Assembly: GCF_029223485.1 (NCBI RefSeq) | Contig: NZ_JARHTP010000035.1 | Span: forward strand, 1 to 64,000 | Direction of reading: 5' to 3' | Source: Streptomyces coacervatus | GTDB taxonomy: Bacteria; Actinomycetota; Actinomycetes; Streptomycetales; Streptomycetaceae | Length of the DNA stretch: 64,000 nt | Shown here: piece by piece, positions 25,101 to 31,548 of the stretch | Layout: the number at the start of each line of letters is the position of its first letter | Numbering within the stretch: position 1 is the first letter of the stretch | The notes under the pieces: model-generated | Told to the model about the DNA's origin: nothing | The model's database searches: none | What the model saw: the letters and a program-made list of their open reading frames with translations, nothing else | Made by a program: the position numbers and the translations under genes

Positions 25101-26209
25101 TTGCCGATCCGGTCCAGGCCGGTACGGATGCCCGGGGTGAGGACGGGGTCGACGGCGAGACGGCCCAGGGTGGAGACCTCCGCGTCGGCGGGGGCGTTGA
25201 CGCGGGTGACGCCGGTCCCCTTCGTCCGGGGGGTACCGACGGGATGGCCGGTGAGGAACACCCGGCCCTCCGCGCCCTGGTGCAGCTCCAGGTCGCCGAG
25301 CCTGCCCGAGGCGACCAGAGCCGGCTTGCCATGGTCGCGCCAGACCTTGGCGTCGGCCGTGTGGATGTTCCGTCGGTCGACGAAGGCGACCCGGTCGCCC
25401 GCCGCCGGACGGATGTCGTACGGGACGCTGTCCGCCGTGACCAGGCTGCCGACCTTGCCGGAGCGGTCGATGTGGACGAGGTTGCGGCCGAGCGCGGCCA
25501 GGACGCCGTCCTTGACCGGGACGGCGCTGGTGGCCTCGCCCTTCACCGTCACCTTGCCCGCGATCCGGCCGCTGGTGTCCACGGTCAGCAGGCGCGTCTC
25601 CGTCTTCACCGGGTCGTTCATGTCCCGGAAGGCGGTGAACGCGGCAGTGCGCGTCCGGGTGTTGCAGGTCGGGTCGAAATAGGCGAGCGAGGCGGTGAAC
25701 GGCAGCTTGGTCACCGCACCGTTCTTGAGGTTGACGATGGCGGCGAAGGCACCGCCCTGCATCAGGTCCGGCTTGTTGGTGAACGTGCGGGGCGCGTAGA
25801 CGGCCGCCACGTGGTCGTGGTCGATGACGCACTGGTTGCCGATCCACGAGTCCGCCGGCATGCCCGGCTCGGCCAGGACGGCGGCGGTCCTCCACGCGTA
25901 CGCCTGACTGCTGTCCGCGGCGAGGATGTCGAATCCGCCGGTGTCGGCCGCCCCGGTGACGGCACGGTCGGTGGAGGTGTGCCAGCCGGCGCCGAGCCTC
26001 TTGCCCGGATGGGCGACCCCGGCAGGAGGTGCAGGCCTGGCGTGGACCTCGGTGGCGGAGCCGGGCGTCGGTACGGCAGCGGCGGGCACCGCCTGCACCA
26101 GGCCGCCGGTCATGGCGGCACAGGCCACCACGGCGGCCCAGGCCGCGTGTGATCGTTTTCTGAGTCTCAAGAGTGAGATTCCCCGTTTTCTCGTTACGTG
26201 GTGTCCCAT
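22145..26209 (-). CDS. giant secreted protein: propeller-like N-terminus, lytic-transglycosylase-like region, SGNH hydrolase C-terminus
   Basis: 1354 residues. Signal peptide near 20-46 ending A-V-P-A-A-A. Residues about 80-380 have beta-propeller-like repeats. About 470-800 contains a muramidase/lytic-transglycosylase-like segment (I-M-A-Q-E-S-N-L-W-Q, with C-G-Y-G-V-G-Q-V-T-D). About 850-1040 looks like a carbohydrate-binding beta-sandwich with several cysteines. The last 300 residues form an SGNH hydrolase: A-L-G-D-S-Y-S-S-G-E-G (catalytic Ser), V-G-G-N-D-A, and S-F-H-P-K (catalytic His). A role in wall or polysaccharide hydrolysis/deacylation is inferred. A GTG four codons in is an alternative start. 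Confidence 0.85.
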   Translation of the reverse strand: MGHHVTRKRGISLLRLRKRSHAAWAAVVACAAMTGGLVQAVPAAAVPTPGSATEVHARPAPPAGVAHPGKRLGAGWHTSTDRAVTGAADTGGFDILAADSSQAYAWRTAAVLAEPGMPADSWIGNQCVIDHDHVAAVYAPRTFTNKPDLMQGGAFAAIVNLKNGAVTKLPFTASLAYFDPTCNTRTRTAAFTAFRDMNDPVKTETRLLTVDTSGRIAGKVTVKGEATSAVPVKDGVLAALGRNLVHIDRSGKVGSLVTADSVPYDIRPAAGDRVAFVDRRNIHTADAKVWRDHGKPALVASGRLGDLELHQGAEGRVFLTGHPVGTPRTKGTGVTRVNAPADAEVSTLGRLAVDPVLTPGIRTGLDRIGNGGRGFTRTEPSSPHPSRQAPETMATDTPTTVTSTATTTGERISQAVQVSAAAAGGKSTFSPALVSAGVAPGKHPKLARTGSAVVSHDPTDPDRWCAVSRNDVDAQALQPTPNQVEWAVDMAVRGKLRSGLIRQGGYRNQTGMGTIDPQGLFPRPTLTGPADARIPANVMLGIMAQESNLWQAESGSIPGQMGNPLAAVDGYYGHERDPASPDAYWNINWDKSDCGYGVGQVTDGMRLKGHEKPHETSLAPAVQKAVAVDYATNIAASLKILADKWNEVHKTGQTITVNNDDPARPENWFTAVWNYNLGFNPPSEASKHNGHWGLGWYNNPANPLYKNSWNHPFMDTSVDGPEANRDAAHPQDWPYEEKVMGWAAWSIDTGFSYGTSGRQDWPGESGFSSAGFRPAWWSNNPQRSAVSPPLTTFCNSSNNCNPQQPPNCGTEECYAQFWWNKPKTGWKPDCDTSCGHESIKYETETTPEPGRGTRLQTGAPLCAGQPNGSLVVTSVPNKTETWSDCGQATSAGSFQFAFNPDTMGTHYEAKADLHQVGGGFGGHFWYSHTRSPDRLGGDNGAMTVNGTWTLGQNLNWARVLVHLPDTGAQTRQATYDVRGTDDTGSAGGTKRVVLQTAGGWASLGVFHFTGTPQVSLSNTTADGTADEDVAWGAVAFQPLTAKPKDMVVALGDSYSSGEGVSAPGGKDFFSETDHPDKNDELVDKCHRSKLAWSRQATLPGSAKSIGALADGFDAQLDYHFVACSGARTYNILTDGQSHEVPQIDAGYLDHNTTLVTLSVGGNDARFTDVFKQCVYKAVADLCQDTSMGNIDPDDGSPKDGDTGPLKDWAPKWLHDAVRPHIETVLKQIRTRAPNAKIVLMGYPRLLSANGQCIPGIGTEEGPWLNSVADTLNEEMKGAASDVAAQTGSKVVFADPRAEFDGKTVCGDPEDVNGIVLTGLSKADNTGTGAIGMASFHPKIAGSRLYANTLEKALK

Positions 26210-26561
26210 GCCTGGTCAGGGCAGGGCTCGATCGCCACCCCCAGGCGGACGACGCACCTGGCCTTTCCCCCTCGAGTGGCCCGGGAACAGCATGCACACG
26301 TCACGCAATCTTCACAGGGAGGTGGCGCGAAAGCGCCCACCGGAACACACATCCGACATGGCCGTCGAGAGATGATCAACTCACCGGTGTTTCAATAAAG
26401 TTCCTACGGCACGCAACCGGCGCGACCCGCGCGGGCGACTCGCGCAGCTTGGCTTGTTTTCGATGACCAAGATCGCCTGCTGTGGGGATCCGGTGTGCCT
26501 TCGACCTGGGCCGACGGGCGCCTGCACCCCCTGCACCCCCACGCCGATTAGGCTGCCTGTC

Positions 26562-27212
26562 ATGACCCCGGCCCCCACCCCCGCCTACCGCCGACTGAGC
26601 GTCGAGGAGCGGCGCAGTCAGCTGCTTGAAGCCGCTCTGTCGCTCTTCGCGCATCGTGCGCCCGAGGAGGTCTCCCTCGACGACGTGGCGGAGGCCGCCG
26701 GAGTCTCCCGGCCCCTGGTGTACCGGTACTTTCCGGGTGGCAAGCAGCAGCTGTACGAGGCCGCCCTGAGGTCCGCTGCGGACGAGTTGCAGCAGTGCTT
26801 CGACGAGGCGCGCGTCGGGCCGCTTCTCCCCCGGCTCGCCCGTGCCCTCGACCGGTATCTCGCCTTCGTCGACCAGCACGACGCCGGGTTCAGTGCGCTG
26901 CTGCAGGGCGGCAGTGTGGTCGAGACGTCCCGGACCACCGCCATCGTGGACGGTGTGCGCCGTGCCGCCGCCGAGCACATCCTGAGCCATCTGGGGGTCA
27001 CGGACGCCGGGCTGCTGCTGCGCATGACCGTGCGGATGTGGATCACCGCGGTCGAGGCTGCCTCCCTGATCTGGCTCGACGAGGACAAGCAGCCGCCGGT
27101 CGACGAGCTCCGGGACTGGCTGGTGGAGCAGTTCGTGGCCGTGCTCTCGGTGACGGCGGCCCGGGACCCGCAGACCGCCGCGCTGGTGCAGGCGCTGGCG
27201 GAGGATGTCTGA
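26562..27212 (+). CDS. TetR-family transcriptional regulator
   Basis: 216 residues from ATG 26562. N-terminal HTH: R-R-S-Q-L-L-E-A-A-L-S-L-F-A, then V-S-L-D-D-V-A-E-A-A-G-V-S-R-P-L-V-Y-R-Y-F near residues 20-65. The rest is a helical ligand-binding domain. The stop overlaps the start of the next small gene by 8 bp, suggesting one transcript. The 350-bp gap upstream (26210-26561) holds no gene and no recognised operator; the regulator and the giant SGNH gene are divergent from it. Confidence 0.9.
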   Translation: MTPAPTPAYRRLSVEERRSQLLEAALSLFAHRAPEEVSLDDVAEAAGVSRPLVYRYFPGGKQQLYEAALRSAADELQQCFDEARVGPLLPRLARALDRYLAFVDQHDAGFSALLQGGSVVETSRTTAIVDGVRRAAAEHILSHLGVTDAGLLLRMTVRMWITAVEAASLIWLDEDKQPPVDELRDWLVEQFVAVLSVTAARDPQTAALVQALAEDV

Positions 27213-27549
27213 CACTGGTGCCGTGAAGAGCGAAGAGACACCGTTCGAGGGCGGACCGATGGACGGTCGGGTGCTGTCCGTCCTCCTCGGCCCCACCGGA
27301 CAGCCGCCCAAGACGTACCGCATCCCCGTACCGGACGCGGGCGGCGGCCCGCCCACCGTGCTCGTCTACCGACGCGTGCCGCGCGGGCACAGCAAGCGGC
27401 TCGGCATCCCGCAGGGGTGGAAATACGAGTACGCCCCTGAGGACAAGGGCAGCGGGAAGCTGAAGTGGCCGTGGTCCAAGCCGGACGCCACTGCGGACTC
27501 CACGCCAGACGCCACGCCGGACCGCAAGGCGGACGACACCGACGGGTGA
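27205..27549 (+). CDS. small hypothetical protein coupled to the TetR gene
   Basis: 114 residues, hydrophilic, with a conserved-looking core (V-L-S-V-L-L-G-P-T-G-Q-P, K-T-Y-R-I-P-V-P-D, L-V-Y-R-R-V-P) and a low-complexity Asp/Thr/Pro-rich tail with D-A-T repeats. ATG 27205 overlaps the TetR stop by 8 bp, with GGCGGAGG touching the start codon; a GTG at 27223 is an alternative. No domain recognised. Coupling suggests it acts with the regulator. Confidence 0.7.
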   Translation: MSDTGAVKSEETPFEGGPMDGRVLSVLLGPTGQPPKTYRIPVPDAGGGPPTVLVYRRVPRGHSKRLGIPQGWKYEYAPEDKGSGKLKWPWSKPDATADSTPDATPDRKADDTDG

Positions 27550-27652
27550 CGAGGTTGCGCCGAACCGCGTACATGCGGCGCGCGTTCGCGGCGGGAACGT
27601 CAACATCTCACCGTGCGGAGCAGAAGGGCTGCCCCGCACCGGAGGTGATGAT

Positions 27653-28705
27653 GTGTCAGGAAGGCTTCTGCGTCTGGTCTGTACGGTGGCGGTGGCCGCC
27701 GGGGCCCTCCTTGTGCCGCCGCCCGCCGCGGCCGCGCCCGGGCCGAAGCCCGGCGGGCGTACCGTCGCCGGTCGGCTGACGGACCTTCAGCGGCTGTACC
27801 GGGAGGCCGAGAAGGCCACCGAGACCTACAACGCCACCGCGGAGAGGCTGACGAAGCAGCGCGCGGAGGTCGCCCGCCTCGACCGCGAACTGGCCGGGGC
27901 CCGCCGCTCGCTGGACGACAGCCGGGTCGCCGCGGGACGCCTGGCCAGGCAGCAGTACCAGGGCACCACCGAGCTCTCCGCGTACGTACGCCTGCTGCTC
28001 GCCCGCAACCCCCAGCAGGCGCTCGATGAGGGCCATGTGATCGGCCAGTTGGCGCGGGAGCGGGCCGAGACGGTCGGCCGGCTGACCGACAGCGAGAAGA
28101 AGGCCGACGCACTCGCCCGCGCGGCCCGCAAGGCCCTCGACGGACAGCTCTCCCTCGCCGAACGGCAGAAGAAGGACCGCGATGACGTACAGGCGCGGGT
28201 GCAGGACGTCGAGCAACTCCTCGTCTCCCTGACCCCCGAACAGCTGGCCGCGCTCGCCGAGTTGGAGAAGGACGGGACCGACAAGGCGCAGCGGCGGCTC
28301 ATGGCGTCCGGCGTGCTGAGCGGCAGACGCAAGCCGTCACGGAAGGGCAACCGGGCCATCCGGTACGCCGTGCGGCAGATCGGGAAGCCGTACAAGTGGG
28401 GTGCCGAGGGCCCGAAGTCGTACGACTGCTCGGGCCTGACCTCCCAGGCCTGGGGCCGGGCCGGTACGCCGATCCCCCGCACCAGCCAGGAGCAGTGGGC
28501 GCAGCTGCCGCACATCCCGCTGAAGAAGCTGCGCCCCGGTGACCTGGTGATCTACTTCCCGGAAGCCACGCATGTGGCGATGTACCTGGGCAAGGGCCTG
28601 ATGATCCAGGCGCCGAGGACCGGCGAGAACGTCGAGGTCGCCCCGGTCGCGTCCTACCCGATCCTGGGAGCCGTGCGTCCGGACCAGCGCCCTCGGCGCC
28701 TGTGA
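27653..28705 (+). CDS. secreted NlpC/P60 peptidoglycan endopeptidase
   Basis: 350 residues from GTG 27653 after GGAGGTGATGAT. Signal peptide near residues 1-28 (P-P-P-A-A-A-A-P). Residues about 40-210 form a long charged coiled coil (R-L-T-K-Q-R-A-E-V-A-R-L-D-R-E-L), as in RipA/PcsB-type hydrolases. The NlpC/P60 domain fills the last 125 residues: S-Y-D-C-S-G-L (nucleophile Cys near 259), H-V-A-M-Y-L-G (His) and a polar third residue further on. It cuts peptidoglycan stem peptides outside the cell. Confidence 0.92.
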   Translation: MSGRLLRLVCTVAVAAGALLVPPPAAAAPGPKPGGRTVAGRLTDLQRLYREAEKATETYNATAERLTKQRAEVARLDRELAGARRSLDDSRVAAGRLARQQYQGTTELSAYVRLLLARNPQQALDEGHVIGQLARERAETVGRLTDSEKKADALARAARKALDGQLSLAERQKKDRDDVQARVQDVEQLLVSLTPEQLAALAELEKDGTDKAQRRLMASGVLSGRRKPSRKGNRAIRYAVRQIGKPYKWGAEGPKSYDCSGLTSQAWGRAGTPIPRTSQEQWAQLPHIPLKKLRPGDLVIYFPEATHVAMYLGKGLMIQAPRTGENVEVAPVASYPILGAVRPDQRPRRL

Positions 28706-28715
28706 GCAAAGGCTC

Positions 28716-29975
28716 TCAGGAGGCGGAGCCGGTCACTTCCGCCAGGTAGGCGGCCGTCTTCTCGGGCTCGTAGAAGAAGTTCTCGTAGTCGGCCGGGTCG
28801 TTGAACCCGTTGGCGAAGCGGTCGGCCACCGGCTGCAATTGGCCCGCCGCGCCGATGAGGTTGAGGATGTGCTCCGGCGGCGGCGACAGCATCGCGTTCG
28901 TCCACTTGGTGACGTGCTGGGCGGTGTCCCAGTAGCGGTCGAACGTCGACTGCATCCAGGTCTCGTCGAACTCCTTCTCGCCGTTCTCAAGGATCGACGC
29001 AAGATACGAAGCCGCGCACTTGGAGGCCGAGTTGGAGCCCTGGCCAGTGATCGGGTCGTTGGCCACCACCACGTCGGCGACGCCGAGGACCAGTCCGCCA
29101 CCGGGGAGACGGCCGATGGGGTTGCGGACGGTGGGGGCGTAGCGGCCGGCCAACACGCCGCCCGCGTCGGTCAGTTCGACCTTGGAGGCCCGCGCGAACT
29201 CCCACGGCGTGAACTTCTCCATGAGTTCCAGGGTCAGGGAGAGGTGCTCCGCCGGGTCCTTGACGCCGTTGAAGACGTCCAGCGGGCCGCCGGGTATGCC
29301 CTCCCAGAAGAGGATGTCCGCGCGGCCGGAGGTGGTGAGCGTCGGCATGATGAACAGCTCGCCCACGCCCGGGACCAGGTTGCAGCGGACCGCCTCGAAC
29401 TCCGGGTGCTCGGGGCGGGGGCCGAGACCGTGGACGTAGGAGACGGCGAGGGCGCGCTGCGGCTCACTGTACGGAGAGCGCGACGCGTCCCGGCCGAACA
29501 TGGAGACCAGCTCGCCCTTGCCCGCCGACACCAGCACCAGGTCGTACGTACGGGAGAAGTAGTCGAGGTCGGAGACCGCCGCCCCGTGGATGACCAGCTG
29601 GCCACCGCGCTGCGCGAACGTCTCCATCCAGCCGGCCATCTTCACCCGCTGGTCGACCGACTGCGCATACCCGTCGAGCCGGCCCACCCAGTCGATCGCC
29701 CGCTGCGTCGGGCCCGGGTCGTGCGAGCCGGGGGCCGCGACCGAGACGCCGAGTCCTTCGATCTTCGGGGCCTGGGACTCCCAGAAGTTCAGCTGGAGAT
29801 CGCGCTCGTGCTGCAGTGCCGTGTGGAACATGCACTGCGTCGACATGACCCGGCCGGAGCGGATCTCGTCCGCCGTCCGGTTCGACATCAGGGTGACCTC
29901 GTACCCGTGCGACTGGAGTCCGAGGGCGATCTGGAGACCGGACTGGCCGGCTCCTACGACGAGTATCTTCCGCAT
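28716..29975 (-). CDS. styrene/indole-monooxygenase-type flavoprotein, conservon-linked
   Basis: 419 residues from ATG 29975. N-terminal FAD-binding motif I-L-V-V-G-A-G-Q-S-G-L-Q-I-A-L near residue 5, and a second flavin motif G-V-A-D-V-V-V-A-N-D-P-I-T-G-Q-G near 310 (Asp contacting FAD). The protein matches StyA-type two-component monooxygenases, which need a separate flavin reductase, not found here. It follows the conservon genes on the same strand 25 bp after cvnD. In other conservons P450 or monooxygenase genes follow in this position, suggesting a redox partner or output. Confidence 0.85.
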   Translation of the reverse strand: MRKILVVGAGQSGLQIALGLQSHGYEVTLMSNRTADEIRSGRVMSTQCMFHTALQHERDLQLNFWESQAPKIEGLGVSVAAPGSHDPGPTQRAIDWVGRLDGYAQSVDQRVKMAGWMETFAQRGGQLVIHGAAVSDLDYFSRTYDLVLVSAGKGELVSMFGRDASRSPYSEPQRALAVSYVHGLGPRPEHPEFEAVRCNLVPGVGELFIMPTLTTSGRADILFWEGIPGGPLDVFNGVKDPAEHLSLTLELMEKFTPWEFARASKVELTDAGGVLAGRYAPTVRNPIGRLPGGGLVLGVADVVVANDPITGQGSNSASKCAASYLASILENGEKEFDETWMQSTFDRYWDTAQHVTKWTNAMLSPPPEHILNLIGAAGQLQPVADRFANGFNDPADYENFFYEPEKTAAYLAEVTGSAS

Positions 29976-30000
29976 ACGGGTGGTGACTCCTAAGTCGCGA

Positions 30001-30645
30001 CTACTCGGGGGTTTCGTCGAGCGCGTGGCCCACGAGGGACAGAAGGGTTTCGATGACCGAGATCCGGCGGCGCGCATCCATGATCATTACAGGTATGTGC
30101 GCGGGGATCGTCAACGCCTCCCGCACGTCCTCGGGTTCGAAGCGCTCGCTGCCGTCGAAGTGGTTGACCGCGACGACATACGGCAGTCCGCAGCTCTCGA
30201 AGTAGTCCAGTGCGGGGAAGCAGTCCTTCAGACGGCGGGTGTCGGCCATGACGACCGCGCCTATCGCGCCGCGCACCAGGTCGTCCCACATGAACCAGAA
30301 CCGCTGCTGGCCCGGCGTGCCGAACAGGTAGAGCACCAGGTCTTCGTCGAGCGTGAGACGGCCGAAGTCCATGGCCACCGTGGTGGTCAGCTTGCCGGGC
30401 GTGGCGGTGAGGTCGTCGGTCTCCTCGCTCGCCTCGGTCATCAGCGCCTCGGTCTGCAGGGGCGTGATCTCCGAGACGGCGGTGACCAGGGTCGTCTTGC
30501 CGACGCCGAAACCGCCCGCCACCACTATCTTCGTGGCTATCGGGGCGCGGGTCCGGTCCGTCTGCCAGGGTTGCACGGGCCCCTCTTCGTCGAGGAGCGG
30601 GGTGACGCCAAAAGAGGAGGCGGCGTCAGAGACGACGGAGTCCAC
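30001..30645 (-). CDS. cvnD: CvnD-type GTP-binding protein of a conservon
   Basis: 214 residues. G1 motif G-G-F-G-V-G-K-T-T near residue 44, G3-type L-F-G-T-P-G-Q-Q-R-F near 110, G4-type V-N-H-F-D near 160. This is the MglA/Arf-like small GTPase of conservons. A 20-bp overlap with cvnC upstream (stop inside the start region) indicates translational coupling. It acts on the inner face of the membrane with CvnA-C. Confidence 0.92.
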   Translation of the reverse strand: MDSVVSDAASSFGVTPLLDEEGPVQPWQTDRTRAPIATKIVVAGGFGVGKTTLVTAVSEITPLQTEALMTEASEETDDLTATPGKLTTTVAMDFGRLTLDEDLVLYLFGTPGQQRFWFMWDDLVRGAIGAVVMADTRRLKDCFPALDYFESCGLPYVVAVNHFDGSERFEPEDVREALTIPAHIPVMIMDARRRISVIETLLSLVGHALDETPE

Positions 30646-31036
30646 TCAGCACCCTTTCCAGCAGAGCGCGGTCCGGACGGCCCGTGCCGTGACCGGTACC
30701 TGTTCCGTACACGCGGATCCTGCCCTGGTCCGCGAGGTCGCTGAGCAGCACGCGGACCACGCCGAGCGGCATCTTCAGCAGTGCTGCTATCTCGGCCACC
30801 GTGCGCATACGGCGGCACAGTTCGACGATGGCCAGCATCTCGGGCATGACCCGGGTGCTGAGGGAACCATTCGTCAGCTCTTTACGCTCCTCGGGGGCTT
30901 CCAGCGCGGCCACGAACGTCTCCACCAGGAGGACGTGGCCGAAGCGGGTACGGCCGCCGGTGAGCGAGTAGGGGCGGACACGGGCCGGCTTGCGGTCGCC
31001 GCCGCGGACGGGGAGCTTCTCGGGCGTACTGCTCAT
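30626..31036 (-). CDS. cvnC: CvnC-type DUF742 protein
   Basis: 136 residues; DUF742 with a winged-helix-like core (V-A-E-I-A-A-L-L-K-M-P-L-G-V-V-R-V-L-L-S-D-L) and a start R-P-Y-S-L-T-G-G-R-T characteristic of the family. Stop overlaps cvnD; start overlaps the cvnB stop by 4 bp (ATGA). Confidence 0.92.
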   Translation of the reverse strand: MSSTPEKLPVRGGDRKPARVRPYSLTGGRTRFGHVLLVETFVAALEAPEERKELTNGSLSTRVMPEMLAIVELCRRMRTVAEIAALLKMPLGVVRVLLSDLADQGRIRVYGTGTGHGTGRPDRALLERVLSGLRRL

Positions 31037-31548
31037 CGGGTGCTCCCTGCGGATTCCGACTTCGGCTCCGACTCCAGGGACTTCCGTAGCTCGCTGCGGA
31101 GTTCGGGGGTCAGGACATGGCCGGCGCGGCCGACGAACAGTGCCATGTGATAGGCCACCACGCTCATGTCGCAGTCCGCGGCGCCGTGCACGCCGAGCAG
31201 CGAGCCGTCGCTGATCGACATCACGAACAGGCTGCCCTCGTCCATGGCGACCATCGTGTGTTTCACTCTGCCGCGGTCCATCAGCCTGGCCGCGCCGATG
31301 GTGAGGCTGCCGATGCCGGAGACGATGGTGGCGAGGTCGGCGGAGGAGCCTCGGGGGCCGGTCCGCTTCTGATTGGCCTTGTCCTTGGCTTCTGCGTTTC
31401 GGCCGGGGTCGGAGGAGAGCAGTAGCAGGCCGTCGGAGGAGACCACCGCCACTGACTGGATGCCCGGCACCTCCTCGACCAGGTTCGTCAGCAGCCAGTG
31501 CAGGTTGCGGGCTTCACTGCTCAGTCCGAAGGTACTGGGCGCGGTCAA
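31033..31548 (-). CDS. cvnB: CvnB-type roadblock/LC7 protein
   Basis: 171 residues with the roadblock/LC7 pattern: L-L-T-N-L-V-E-E-V-P-G-I, V-A-V-V-S-S-D-G-L-L-L near residue 35, and G-S-L-F-V-M-S-I-S-D-G-S-L-L-G-V near 105. Roadblock proteins regulate the GTPase. Its ATG overlaps the stop of cvnA (ATGA). Confidence 0.93.
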   Translation of the reverse strand: MTAPSTFGLSSEARNLHWLLTNLVEEVPGIQSVAVVSSDGLLLLSSDPGRNAEAKDKANQKRTGPRGSSADLATIVSGIGSLTIGAARLMDRGRVKHTMVAMDEGSLFVMSISDGSLLGVHGAADCDMSVVAYHMALFVGRAGHVLTPELRSELRKSLESEPKSESAGSTR

